NCBI GenBank assembly: GCA_023389155.1
Contig: JAEWEV010000002.1
Span: 60,016-124,015 of the forward strand
Direction: 5' to 3'
Source of the DNA: Pseudomonadota bacterium
GTDB lineage: Bacteria > Pseudomonadota > Gammaproteobacteria > Burkholderiales > Burkholderiaceae_B
Length of the DNA: 64,000 nucleotides
Position 1 is the stretch's first letter. Every line of letters starts with the position of its first letter. A program made the translations under genes and the position numbers. Below the pieces are notes generated by a model. The model was not told the origin of the DNA, did no database searches, and saw nothing but the letters and a program-made list of their open reading frames with translations. Positions 8,672 to 17,288 of this stretch are shown piece after piece.

Positions 8672-9096
8672 TTTACGACTCATGTGTGAGCGTCTTGAAC
8701 ACGGGGAAATCTGTCGATCTTATTGTTTCGGCAGAGTGCGCCAATCCAAAACAGTTGGTGCTATCGGGCAAGGTATCGAATAGGTGGATATTTGTACGAA
8801 GGGGTTTATGTGCTGTGGTGCGTGCAGACTCGTCAAACGTCCAACGATAAGGTCCTGGAGTGCGGGCGTTTATACCGGATTCGGAAGCAAAGAGCATACT
8901 CAGGTGACTTGGATTTTTGACCTGGCAGGGCCGGGTCACAGCGCTGGCTGACATTTCTTCCCAACATTAAGCAATTACTTTAATCTGTAAATAAGGCTTG
9001 ATCTTCAACTCTATGGGCATAAGATGAAGGCATAGACATACATTGCTCATCAATACCGAATGGACAATACATTTGTCATTTGGACTGGAGGTGAAA
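8672..9096. other. Gene-free stretch
   Basis: These 425 bases lie between the channel-like gene and the DUF1328 gene. I saw no supported reading frame, RNA gene or strong hairpin. Part of it must hold the promoter of the small downstream gene. Confidence 0.5.
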
Positions 9097-9255
9097 ATGG
9101 TCTGGCACACTGTATTCTTTTCTGTTCTCGCCCTGATATCCGCAATTCTGGGGTTTGGCGGATTTCTCAGTTGGGGGGCGCTGATGGCACAGAGTCTGTT
9201 TGTTGTTTTTCTGGTTCTCGCACTACTTACGATCTTTATACGGAAAAAACGGTAG
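9097..9255 (+). CDS. DUF1328/YtjA-like small membrane protein
   Basis: This 52-aa protein has two hydrophobic helices and ends in IRKKR. The pattern (LALISAILGFGG, then LFVVFLVLALL) matches the DUF1328 (YtjA) family of small inner-membrane proteins of unknown function. A strong ribosome site GGAGG precedes the ATG at 9097, which is better than the upstream in-frame ATG at 9043. It is monocistronic. Confidence 0.8.
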   Translation: MVWHTVFFSVLALISAILGFGGFLSWGALMAQSLFVVFLVLALLTIFIRKKR

Positions 9256-9870
9256 ACCGCGAATACCACCCATCATACAGCTGTCAGAAAACATGTGCCC
9301 GGCTATTCGGGCACGCAAAAATCAATGTTTATCAGCGATTCTGCGCAATCCAGAAACCATCGACTTCCTGAACCGGTTCGTCTTCGCTCCTGCCAAAATC
9401 TTCCTGCTGCCGACCCCGCATTGGCTGGGCGTTGGCATTGATGAAAGCAACGTCATCATTCGTCAAATCAGCGATTGTTCCGCTGATCGTCTCTTTGATC
9501 TGCTCTCATTTTTCAGGAGCGATATTCTTTTTGAATTTTTGTCCCTCTGCGCAAATATTTGTGTGAGGGGAAAGAAAAACCGTGCTTCATACGGGCAATG
9601 CTTTCGGGGGTTTCATCGCCGCTATAGAATTGCCCCGTAAACCTATGTGTCTGACCCAAAGGCATATTTTCTATTGAAGTCTGTACGCAACTGAAATATC
9701 TGCTCATACCAGCCCAATTAACGGTAACTATCGTGGCACACAAGTGCGATAAAATTTAACTTTTAATCAAACCGACAGGAGCCAGGTTTTTCTTTTCTAA
9801 TCATTCAAAAAATCTTACGGGTATGTACTTCAAAAAAGTACTAATGAAATAATAATCAACGGAGGTATTC
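9256..9870. other. Gene-free stretch with a small hairpin
   Basis: These 615 bases contain no frame that resembles a known protein or has a good start site. A 7-bp GC-rich hairpin (GTGCCCG with CGGGCAC, 9295-9314) follows the DUF1328 stop by 40 bases and may help end that transcript, though no good T-run follows. A small palindrome GTACTT...AAGTAC sits about 28 bases before the cytochrome b561 gene, at 9826-9842. Confidence 0.45.
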
Positions 9871-10395
9871 ATGTCGTTATTTGATTCCCCCGGTAAATAC
9901 GGGTATGTCTCTCGCGCATTGCACTGGCTGATGGCCTTGGGCTTTATCTGGATGTTCTTTACCGCAACATTGCACTTCTTTGTCAATAAAACGCCAATCA
10001 CAGATGCGTTATGGCCAACGCATCCTTTAATGGGATTCACGCTGCTATGTCTAGGGGTGCTCCGGCTCATCTGGGCGATTGTCAACCAATCCCGTCGACC
10101 GCCTTCTTTGTCTAGAGCAGCAAAGCTCGGGCATGGTGTGCTCTATGCTCTGATGCTGTGTATTCCGACGCTGGCGTTAATGCGTTCCTACGGGTCCGAC
10201 CGACCCTTTTCTTATTTCGGTATCAAACTGATGGAACCTGTCGGCCAGGAAATACCCTGGATGGTGGATCTGGCAGGCTTGCTGCACGGTGAACTTGGCT
10301 GGCTGCTGCTGGCGTTGATTATCGGGCATATTGCCATGGTTTACGTTCACAGACGATCATCCACTACGGTCGATGTTCTGCCACGAATGCTATAG
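9871..10395 (+). CDS. Cytochrome b561-family protein
   Basis: This 174-aa inner-membrane protein has four hydrophobic segments and histidines positioned for two hemes (LHWLMALGF near residue 18, THPLMGF near 51, LLHGELGW and IGHIAMVYVHR near the C terminus), as in CybB-type superoxide:quinone oxidoreductases or diheme electron carriers. A strong CGGAGGT precedes the ATG. It stands alone, and the electron donor is not evident from context. Confidence 0.88.
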   Translation: MSLFDSPGKYGYVSRALHWLMALGFIWMFFTATLHFFVNKTPITDALWPTHPLMGFTLLCLGVLRLIWAIVNQSRRPPSLSRAAKLGHGVLYALMLCIPTLALMRSYGSDRPFSYFGIKLMEPVGQEIPWMVDLAGLLHGELGWLLLALIIGHIAMVYVHRRSSTTVDVLPRML

Positions 10396-10480
10396 CGGCT
10401 TCGTCTGCCCCGCCATTCTCATCGGTACTGGAACCAATGGCAATGGCGGGTGTAAGATAGACGATAAAGGAGCACGCACA

Positions 10481-10693
10481 ATGACAGCAAAATTCAAAAA
10501 AGGTGATCATGTCAGCTGGAACTCCGAAGCCGGCCGGGTTTCGGGAACGATTATTGCCGTCCATACCGCTGACTTTGAATACAAGGGATACACACATCAC
10601 GCATCCGCGGATGATCCGCAGTATGAGATCAAGAGTGACAAGACCGATCATATTGCCGCCCATAAGGGTGGCGCGCTGCGCCATATCAAGTGA
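10481..10693 (+). CDS. DUF2945 / hypervirulence-associated TUDOR-domain protein
   Basis: This 70-aa protein contains the pattern FKKGDHVSWNSEAGRVSGTI followed by ADDPQYEIKSDKTDHIAAHKG, characteristic of DUF2945 proteins that have a small Tudor-like fold. AAAGGAG precedes the ATG. The role in the cell is not established. It is 85 bases downstream of cytochrome b561 on the same strand but probably has its own promoter. Confidence 0.8.
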   Translation: MTAKFKKGDHVSWNSEAGRVSGTIIAVHTADFEYKGYTHHASADDPQYEIKSDKTDHIAAHKGGALRHIK

Positions 10694-10877
10694 AATAACG
10701 GGTATCTGTATTGATGATCCATCGGAATACGGGATGGTCATTTTGAAACTGCGCGTTAAACACAATCGAAAAGTTATCGAATATAACGCTTGAAATCAGG
10801 CCGCCGCAATAGCACCTGGCCCTGTTTGAATCAGAGAATCTGGCTCTATGACTGCTGCAAATGAACTGGAAGATAAT

Positions 10878-11513
10878 ATGGACTTCGACCACTATCTGAG
10901 GGCGATACGTGCCTGTCGGGTATGTCGTGACCAGCCCCGCTACGGGAAACCAATGGATCATGAGCCACGCCCCGTCCTTCAGGTTTCGCAGACTGCCTCT
11001 ATCTGCATCGCCAGCCAGGCGCCAGGCGTTCGTGTGCATGAAAGTGGCAAGCCATTTAACGATGCGTCAGGTGTTCGGCTCAGGGAATGGATGGGTGTGA
11101 CAGAGGAGGACTTTTATGATGCTTCCAATGTGGCCATCATTCCAATGGGGTTCTGTTTCCCTGGCCTTCGAAGCGACGGGAGCGATCTGCCGCCGCGGCG
11201 CGAATGCAGGGAACTATGGCATTCGGAATTATTTGCGCGTTTGCCCAACATCAAACTGCTATTGACTATTGGGGGATATGCACAACGGTGGCACATGGGC
11301 GCCACAGTGGCTCGGCAGGGCGTGACCGAGACGGTAAGGTCATGGCGGCACCATTATGACGCCAATCCTTCATTGCGCATCTACCCTTTGCCTCATCCCT
11401 CATGGCATAACAACAGATGGCTCAAGCAGAACAGCTGGTTCGAACAGGAGGTGCTGCCGCAATTGCGCCAGGACATTCGTGATTTAATCGGAACCGGTTC
11501 CTGTTCTGATTAG
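10878..11513 (+). CDS. Uracil-DNA glycosylase-superfamily protein
   Basis: This 211-aa protein carries the superfamily signatures: an N-terminal Cys pair (CRVC), SQAPGVRVHESGKPFNDASG with LREWMGV, a central GFCFPG, and a C-terminal PHPSWHN that matches the conserved leucine-loop/His region of UDG enzymes. Members hydrolyse uracil or related bases from DNA, though this single-gene group is poorly characterised. The start at 10878 was chosen for GGAAG five bases upstream; an alternative in-frame ATG is at 10848. The catalytic residue has not been tested. Confidence 0.78.
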   Translation: MDFDHYLRAIRACRVCRDQPRYGKPMDHEPRPVLQVSQTASICIASQAPGVRVHESGKPFNDASGVRLREWMGVTEEDFYDASNVAIIPMGFCFPGLRSDGSDLPPRRECRELWHSELFARLPNIKLLLTIGGYAQRWHMGATVARQGVTETVRSWRHHYDANPSLRIYPLPHPSWHNNRWLKQNSWFEQEVLPQLRQDIRDLIGTGSCSD

Positions 11514-11744
11514 TATCCTGTTCTGAGTCGTATGCACGCAGGCAGATCCGGTTAAGTTTACCGACCCAACCTTCGTTAGCAGCAATGCGGCACGGATAAT
11601 TCCGGGCACGTACCCTTCAGAGTCACTTAGATTCAACGGCGGCGGCCATGTAGCCTCGCCAGCGACAGAAAGATCTCGCGTACCGTGGGTTTGTTTGCCC
11701 ACGGAATGTTCGACCTGTCTGTGCACGGAGTGTGTCTATTGCAT

Positions 11745-12455
11745 TTAAGCGCTGCCTGCCTTCGTCGCTTTCTTGCGACGGGCAAGCAGGCTGCCGATTA
11801 GTGCGACAAGGATTGCTCCGGTGACCTCCGCAGCAATTTTCATCGGGCCTGAAACTTCGCCAAAACGCTCAAGAATGACCTGATCGCTAACCAGCATACC
11901 GCCGGCGATCCACCCCAGCAGCGCCGCGCCGAACAGGACTACACCGGGATAACGGTCAATCAGTTTCAGTACCAGCGTGCTGCCCCAGATAATAATGGGA
12001 ACACTGATGAGGAGGCCGGCGATGACCAGCCCTGTCTGGTGTTCGGCGTGTGCTCCCTGCGCTGCGCCGGCAATGGCGATGACGTTGTCCAGACTCATCA
12101 CGAAGTCTGCGATGATAATGGTTTTTACCGCCGACCAGATTGATGAGCCCCCGTCGATCTTGTCGTCCTCCTCATCTTCGGGTATCAGCAGTTTGATACC
12201 AATCCAGATGAGCAGCAGCGCACCTACAATCTTCAGATACGGGATGGTCAGAAGGGTAAGCGCAAATGTAATCAGTATTACGCGAAGAACAATTGCCCCA
12301 GCCGTCCCCCATAGAATACCCTGCATTCGCTGCTTTTTCGGCAGGTTGCGACATGCAAGTGCGATCACAACGGCGTTGTCTCCGCCCAGCAGTATGTCGA
12401 TCATGATTATTTGAAATACCGCCGCCCAGCTCAGCGTTTGAAAAAACTCAAGCAT
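11745..12455 (-). CDS. TerC-family membrane protein (YjbE-like), putative Mn2+ exporter
   Basis: This 236-aa integral membrane protein has the paired TerC acidic motifs: Asp20 with GGDNAV (24-29) in one helix and Asp117 with SLDNVIAIAG (121-130) in the pseudo-repeat. TerC proteins such as Alx and MeeF/MeeY are implicated in manganese efflux. The leader (12456-12752 region) holds a yybP-ykoY-type Mn2+ riboswitch followed by an intrinsic terminator, which strongly supports manganese as the signal. A GGGTGGAG ribosome site precedes the ATG. Confidence 0.9.
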   Translation of the reverse strand: MLEFFQTLSWAAVFQIIMIDILLGGDNAVVIALACRNLPKKQRMQGILWGTAGAIVLRVILITFALTLLTIPYLKIVGALLLIWIGIKLLIPEDEEDDKIDGGSSIWSAVKTIIIADFVMSLDNVIAIAGAAQGAHAEHQTGLVIAGLLISVPIIIWGSTLVLKLIDRYPGVVLFGAALLGWIAGGMLVSDQVILERFGEVSGPMKIAAEVTGAILVALIGSLLARRKKATKAGSA

Positions 12456-12571
12456 TACTCCACCCCAAACTCATTTGATATTTGATATAAAAATTAAAAT
12501 TGAATTCGGATCGGCCTGCCTGGATTGCACACCTGACGGTGGGCAGAGTGCCGCCACAGAACGCAGCGACA

Positions 12572-12609
12572 GAAAAGCAAAAAGGCCTGATCCCATAAGG
12601 ACTCAGGCC
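12572..12609 (-). terminator. Intrinsic terminator in the terC leader (riboswitch expression platform)
   Basis: Read on the minus strand, a 7-bp stem GGCCTGA/TCAGGCC (12609-12603 with 12590-12584) is followed by TTTTTGCTTTT. It lies between the aptamer-like element and the TerC start codon. This indicates transcriptional attenuation, with Mn2+ binding expected to favour read-through. Confidence 0.75.
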
Positions 12610-12631
12610 ATTGATTCTAAGAAGATTGACG

Positions 12632-12752
12632 GACCTTGCCCTTGATGGCAAGGTCTTGCTTACAACAATTAATGTTGCCCGGGCACCGGGTGACATGAAT
12701 AAACATGACGACCGTAATGACGATGCATCGGCAGGAAGCTACTCCCCTTGAT
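12632..12752 (-). promoter_or_regulatory. yybP-ykoY-like manganese riboswitch upstream of terC
   Basis: On the minus strand the leader begins with AAGGGGAGTAGC (about 12750-12738), has a CGTCA segment, and ends with GCAAGACCTTGCC...GGCAAGGTC (about 12661-12632). These are the hallmark conserved blocks of the Mn2+-sensing yybP-ykoY aptamer, and TerC genes are classic targets of it. Boundaries are approximate because no covariance model could be run. Confidence 0.82.
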
Positions 12753-12880
12753 TCAATAAGTATAGCGCGCCGAAAAATTATGTCAAGAGATTCGTGTGCA
12801 CGCTAACCGTATGCAAATCACGTAATATGTTCGTAAATGCAGTTAAGCTGCGCAGTCAAGTCAACGCAAAGGAGTCATGC

Positions 12881-13609
12881 ATGGCAATCGATAAAAACGT
12901 ACTCGACGGTTTTACGCCCACTGGCGTTCTGCGGGCCTCTATCAATACCGGGAACCCCATTCTGGCTAGCGTGGACCCGCAAACCGGGCAACCTTATGGA
13001 GTATCAATTGACCTGGCACATGCCCTTGCCGAACGTCTTGGGGTCGCACTGGAACTCGTGGTTTTTGACACCGCGGGCAAATCCGTGAACGCCGTAACGG
13101 AGGAAGCAGCAGATGTGGGTTTTTTTGCTATTGACCCGGTACGGGGAGCAGGTATTGCGTTCACCGCACCTTATGTCCTGATTGAAGGCGCGTATCTGGT
13201 CAGTGAAAACTCACCGTTGCAGGACAACAGTGAGGTCGATCGTGAGGGAACGCGAGTGGTGGTCGGCAAGGGCAGCGCCTACGACCTTTATCTGACGCGT
13301 GAATTGAAGGCTGCGGAAATTGTCCGGGCACCCTCTTCGCCTGCCGTAGTGGATACCTATCGTGAACTGGGCGCAGAGGTAGCAGCGGGCGTCAAACAGC
13401 AATTGCAGGCAGACGCAGAGCGTCTGGGTGGCTTGCGGATCCTGCCTGGGCGTTTCATGGTTATTCAGCAGGCCATGGGGCTGCCAAAGGGACGAGGTGA
13501 AGCTGCAGCACAGTTTCTGGCAACATTTGTCGAAGAAATGAAAAGCAGCGGATTTGTTGCGCGCGCCCTGGAACGGCATGGCATCAAGGGCGCGTCAGTC
13601 GCGGACTGA
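12881..13609 (+). CDS. Amino-acid-type periplasmic-binding-fold protein without an export signal
   Basis: This 242-aa protein is an SBP_bac_3-type fold: LRASINTGNPILA, then GVSIDLAHALAERLGV, then FTAPYVLIEGAYLV. Such proteins normally bind amino acids in the periplasm for ABC transporters. AAAGGAG lies before the ATG at 12881, and neither this start nor the longer frame from 12794 offers a signal peptide, so the product appears cytoplasmic. No ABC permease or ATPase adjoins it. It is divergent from the terC riboswitch leader and convergent with the GDT1-like gene. It could be an enzyme-like or sensor derivative. Confidence 0.8.
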   Translation: MAIDKNVLDGFTPTGVLRASINTGNPILASVDPQTGQPYGVSIDLAHALAERLGVALELVVFDTAGKSVNAVTEEAADVGFFAIDPVRGAGIAFTAPYVLIEGAYLVSENSPLQDNSEVDREGTRVVVGKGSAYDLYLTRELKAAEIVRAPSSPAVVDTYRELGAEVAAGVKQQLQADAERLGGLRILPGRFMVIQQAMGLPKGRGEAAAQFLATFVEEMKSSGFVARALERHGIKGASVAD

Positions 13610-13612
13610 TCC

Positions 13613-14191
13613 TTAGAATCCCAGACCCGATCCCACCCCGAACAGAGTGGCAATCCCAAGGGCCAGGAAAATACAGGCAGCGATGGTATGCACCAGCCTC
13701 ATGGAAATTCGCTGCCCCAGTTTTTTACCCAGGATAACAGCGGGGACGTCTGCGATCATCATACCTAGTGTGGTGCCGATTACCACATCAATAGGAAATG
13801 CACTTTTGGCGGCAAGCGCTACTGTCGCCAATTGTGTTTTATCTCCCATTTCTGCGAGAAAAAAGGTTACCAGCGTTGCACCAAAAACCCCCAGTTTTCT
13901 TCCCAGGGGGGCTTCATCTTCTTCGATCCTGTCAGGAATCATGGTCCATACGGCCATTGCGATAAAAGAAATGCCGAGTATCCAGCGCAAGGCGTGGGGG
14001 CTGATTGCGGTTGTGATCCATGCGCCAACTGCGCCAGCCAGGGCGTGATTGATGAGCGTGGCACAGAGTATGCCAAGGATAATGGGGATGGGTTTCTTGA
14101 AACGGGTTGCCAGAATGAAGGCAAGAAGCTGAGTTTTGTCGCCGATTTCGGCCAGCGCTACAACGCCAGTGGAAAGCAGGAGCGTTTGCAT
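13613..14191 (-). CDS. GDT1/UPF0016-family Mn2+ exporter (MneA-like)
   Basis: This 192-aa membrane protein has the two inverted GDT1-family motifs E-x-G-D-K-T: EIGDKT at residues 15-20 and EMGDKT at 114-119. Homologues (bacterial MneA, yeast Gdt1, human TMEM165) move Mn2+ or Ca2+. The start at 14191 was chosen because the upstream in-frame extension (to 14311) would translate through the riboswitch. The leader carries a second yybP-ykoY-type Mn2+ riboswitch, so this gene and terC appear to form one manganese-efflux response. Confidence 0.88.
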   Translation of the reverse strand: MQTLLLSTGVVALAEIGDKTQLLAFILATRFKKPIPIILGILCATLINHALAGAVGAWITTAISPHALRWILGISFIAMAVWTMIPDRIEEDEAPLGRKLGVFGATLVTFFLAEMGDKTQLATVALAAKSAFPIDVVIGTTLGMMIADVPAVILGKKLGQRISMRLVHTIAACIFLALGIATLFGVGSGLGF

Positions 14192-14204
14192 GGAATAATA
14201 CCGA

Positions 14205-14358
14205 GGCCGGAAATAGACGAATGACCACCTTTTTCTCCGGCCATCGCGGAAAAAAGTGATCAAAGGTCTGGCCAAGCGGTAAAGCCGTTCACGCCATGAT
14301 GCAAGCATCAAGTATGTTGACGTGAACCTCAGGAAATTGAGAGGCTACTCCCCAGTGA
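14205..14358 (-). promoter_or_regulatory. Second yybP-ykoY-like manganese riboswitch, upstream of the GDT1-family gene
   Basis: Read on the minus strand, the leader contains GGGGAGTAGCC (14353-14343), a CGTCAACATACTTGATG block, and AGACCTTTGATC paired downstream with AAAGGTGGTC, which are the conserved elements of the Mn2+ aptamer. No terminator with a T-run follows. Instead, GGCCGGA/TCCGGCC (14242-14236 with 14211-14205) pairs just before the start codon, suggesting translational control. Boundaries are approximate. Confidence 0.8.
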
Positions 14359-14664
14359 TGGACAGATTATATCGGTTGTTTTTCTCTTGCGGGCGAAAAC
14401 CGTATGAGCTGTGCGGAGATTGGAAATGAGAATAGATATCGTTTTCACATAAAGCTTATAAGGCGGTTACCGGGCTTGTATGATTGTCGGCCATTTCCTG
14501 CATCCGCTTTTTTAGTTCACAAACGCGATAAGTTTAAAGACTTCGTATTTCACTTGAATGCTCATGCCCAGCTTGCGGCTATTACGTTTGCTGCATGCAA
14601 TCAACAGGGGGGAGGCCGCCCTTGGTGTGAGTGGCTATCTCCCCCTTCGTCACAAAAACAGGTG
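14359..14664. other. Spacer between the riboswitch promoter and the symporter operon
   Basis: About 300 bases hold the promoter of the riboswitch-controlled gene on the right end. An open frame from 14404 to 14781 on the plus strand is present but has no recognisable content and overlaps the small transporter gene on the other strand. I regard it as noncoding. Confidence 0.45.
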
Positions 14665-14691
14665 CTGGTTGTGCCCTTGCGACACAACCAG
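14665..14691 (-). terminator. Terminator-like hairpin after the symporter operon
   Basis: A perfect 9-bp stem (CTGGTTGTG with CACAACCAG, 9-base loop) lies 7 bases after the stop codon of the 43-aa gene. On the minus strand it is followed by CACC and then TGTTTTTG, so the T-run is displaced by a few bases. Confidence 0.5.
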
Positions 14692-14697
14692 ACCGGA

Positions 14698-14829
14698 TCA
14701 GATCATTTCACCATCATTCTTGCTTGCATAACGCAAGTCGCGAATCAGCGCGACCACCAGGACAAGAAGTATGACGGCTGAAATAATAGGCCACACAAGG
14801 ATATAAGCGGTCAACAATAGTTCATTCAT
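14698..14829 (-). CDS. 43-aa putative transporter small subunit
   Basis: This short gene encodes MNELLLTAYILVWPIISAVI followed by a hydrophobic stretch and the charged tail RDLRYASKNDGEMI. It is one membrane helix with a short cytosolic end, matching the putative transporter small subunit found after sodium:solute symporters in Burkholderiales. AAAGGAG lies 9 bases before the ATG, and the gene begins 14 bases after the symporter stop, so the two form an operon. Its role is probably to stabilise or tune the symporter; this is inference. Confidence 0.8.
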   Translation of the reverse strand: MNELLLTAYILVWPIISAVILLVLVVALIRDLRYASKNDGEMI

Positions 14830-14843
14830 AATCAGGTTCTCCT

Positions 14844-16544
14844 TTATGCACGTGCCGGGGCGGTATCGCCATCCACGGCGGGCGTTGTTTCCTCGATTTC
14901 AGGGGCAGCGGCCTGCTGAAAAGAGGTAACCCGCTCGGCGAGCAGGGCGAAGTCAAATCTTTTGCTGTTATTCCAGCTCATGGCTACACATACCATTGCA
15001 CTGACGCCATATGAGGTCAGCGAACTGAGCAGGACAGGATATTCACGCAAAAAGCCGATTGCGTTGGGCACAGCAATAATCACAGCTGCGAATGCGACGA
15101 AGAGCGCGATTTTGCGATTGAAAAATGCAAATGTCATCAGGCCGACGACAACCCCTAAGCCAACCGAAGCGCATAGCTCGAACAGCACACCGACAGCTCC
15201 GTCCAGGCTGAGCAATTCAAAGCGGGCAACGGTAAACATCAGTACGGCACAGATCACAGATGTTGTAAACGCACGGTTGGTGACCTTGTCCCAGTAAAAA
15301 CTCACGATCACCGGAAAGACAATGGCTCCCCACAGAGCGCCAACGAATACAAGCATGACCAGAATATCCAGCTTCATGCTGGCGAAAATCACACCAATCA
15401 TGGTGGCCACAATCATCGTCAGGCGTCCCCACCAAAGCATGCGTTTGGGGTTAGGTGTGCCGCGAGCCAGGTTCTTGCCATAGATGTCGGTCATCATGAT
15501 TGAAGACAGGGCCGAAAGATCAGAGTCAGCCGTAGAGGACAGCGATCCTACAACCAGAATGAAAAACAGGGCAATACCGAAAGGTGGCAGGTAAGTAGAC
15601 GCCATTTGCGGAATGATGTTGTTCATATCACCATCAGCAGGTGTCAGTCCGGTGAACAGGGCGAGCATACCCAGCATGCCCAGTCCGATTACAACGGCAC
15701 CATAGCCAACCGTGGCTGTAAGGAAGGTGGATTTGATGAGATCTTCGCGGACAGCGAACAGGCGCTGAGCGATGGTCTGATTGCCGATGGCGTATGCAAG
15801 TACGGCAACGAAATAGGGAGCACCCTGTTCCAGAATCGCCGTTGTGGAAAACATATCGGCTTGTTCCGGCGACAGATTTCCCCAGTTTGCCACAAGCATT
15901 TCCGTGCCGCCGGCATTGTAGAAAATCAGGGGAATAATCACAATGGCCGCCAGTATCATCGCCACCAGTTGCGCAAAGTCAGTCATGACCGAAGCCCGGA
16001 ATCCGGACCACAAGGTATAGGACAGAACGCCAAGGCCGGCGATTAACACGCCCTGAATAAATGACAGTGGGCTTAGTACCGAAACCAGGGCCCCGGCGGC
16101 AGTGAAGTTGACCATCAGGCTGATGCAACTGCCCAGCAGATTGGAGACGGCCATGATGAGTTGACTGGACGTACCATGGCGCGCATGCATGACTTCAGCC
16201 AGGGTATGCGCGCGCGGTGCGAGTGCACGAAAGCGGCGTCCGTAAGGGTAGATGAACAGAATCATCAGGGCACCCCAGAAACCATAGTGCAGAGGTCCGG
16301 AGAGACCGTATTTATAGCCCGATGTTGCGCTGGCATAAAACGAGGCAGCCCAGATCCATGTTGCAATCATGCTGGCTGCCGACAGACCAAAGCCCACGGC
16401 ATTATTGGAGACCATGTAGCTGTCTACATTCTCTTTTTTCTTGCCAATGAATAACGACATCAGAAAAGTCAGGCCGTAAAACCCCACCAGCAACAGTATT
16501 GCCGTGGTACCGGATAATTGATAAAAGGCGGATTGTTCTTGCAT
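14844..16544 (-). CDS. Sodium:solute symporter family protein
   Basis: This 566-aa membrane protein has about 13 hydrophobic segments and SSS-family features (DSYMVSNNAVGFGLSAASM near the N terminus, then ATWIWAASFYASATSGYKYG and GNQTIAQRLFAVR). SSS transporters couple Na+ to uptake of sugars, amino acids, urea, organic acids and similar compounds. The start at 16544 was chosen as MQEQSAFYQL; the extra 44 in-frame residues up to 16676 are not membrane-like and lack a ribosome site. It is co-transcribed with the 43-aa small subunit. The substrate is not determinable. Confidence 0.88.
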   Translation of the reverse strand: MQEQSAFYQLSGTTAILLLVGFYGLTFLMSLFIGKKKENVDSYMVSNNAVGFGLSAASMIATWIWAASFYASATSGYKYGLSGPLHYGFWGALMILFIYPYGRRFRALAPRAHTLAEVMHARHGTSSQLIMAVSNLLGSCISLMVNFTAAGALVSVLSPLSFIQGVLIAGLGVLSYTLWSGFRASVMTDFAQLVAMILAAIVIIPLIFYNAGGTEMLVANWGNLSPEQADMFSTTAILEQGAPYFVAVLAYAIGNQTIAQRLFAVREDLIKSTFLTATVGYGAVVIGLGMLGMLALFTGLTPADGDMNNIIPQMASTYLPPFGIALFFILVVGSLSSTADSDLSALSSIMMTDIYGKNLARGTPNPKRMLWWGRLTMIVATMIGVIFASMKLDILVMLVFVGALWGAIVFPVIVSFYWDKVTNRAFTTSVICAVLMFTVARFELLSLDGAVGVLFELCASVGLGVVVGLMTFAFFNRKIALFVAFAAVIIAVPNAIGFLREYPVLLSSLTSYGVSAMVCVAMSWNNSKRFDFALLAERVTSFQQAAAPEIEETTPAVDGDTAPARA

Positions 16545-17213
16545 ATACGTTCTATCGTCCTTGGTTAAGGCTGCGCAATCTTGCAGGCGCAGTCGATCCG
16601 CTGACCCGAAGTTCGCGAATCCGGGCCAGCGGAGAAAAGAAACACGAATAAAGTGCCTCTGTTGAATCAAACGCATTCACAACGATTGCAAAGCAGTGAC
16701 GACGATCTGGGACGAGAAATGGCAAGACCAGTTACCAAGTAGTAGCCTGGTACGCTGGCTTCTGATGCCTGTCGGCTCGACGTTGCAATTGTCGTGGCCG
16801 CTCCGTTCTTTCCGGACGGAGCGTGCGCTGCTGGTCCTATGGGGCCAGCCGGGATGTTCCGCAGTCAGTGACTGGGTATGATTGTTCGGCAAATGCCGGG
16901 CTGCGCAGCAGCCTGATGATGGGAATATTTGCCTGGAAACAAACCTTATGGGTCGTGTCTGCAGCAACGCGCCTGATTTGGACACGGTGTTGTGGAACAC
17001 AGCATTGTTTGAATGCCCGCTGTTTTTCTGTGTGCAGACCCACAAATTACAGATGAAAATATTATTTCATCTGTAAAACAAGCCGATAGTGTATAGGAAT
17101 AAGGCTCTCAAGTCCAGCCAGGCGGGCAATGAGTGAAACCCAACACTGGAGTCGCTAGCCAGAAACGCAGGCGATGCTGCTGAAAGGCGCAGAACTGGAC
17201 TGGCAGGATATAA
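16545..17213. other. Long gene-free stretch between the symporter and the iron regulator
   Basis: About 670 bases carry no frame with recognisable content on either strand. The region must hold the symporter promoter. A GC-rich inverted repeat (CGCTCCGT...ACGGAGCG, about 16800-16825) is visible without a T-run. No RNA gene is recognised. Confidence 0.45.
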
Positions 17214-17233
17214 ATAAGAATCATTCTCATAAT
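17214..17233 (+). promoter_or_regulatory. Fur box upstream of the AraC-type regulator
   Basis: The sequence ATAAGAATCATTCTCATAAT, read on the other strand as TGAGAATGATTCTTA, fits the 7-1-7 Fur consensus TGATAATnATTATCA with about three mismatches. It lies 56 bases before the regulator's start codon, so iron repression of the regulator is expected. Confidence 0.75.
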
Positions 17234-17288
17234 TGTGGCATAATAAATTCTCCTGTTCTTCTTTCCGGGCTGCTCGTCCGTTCATTTC

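Noticed and set aside
14404..14781. 125-aa plus-strand frame between the riboswitch and the symporter operon
   Set aside because: It overlaps the convincing 43-aa gene on the other strand and resembles nothing known.
16800..16825. GC-rich inverted repeat in the gene-free stretch before the iron locus, considered as a terminator or RNA gene
   Set aside because: No T-run follows on either strand and no flanking transcript ends nearby; it may be chance.
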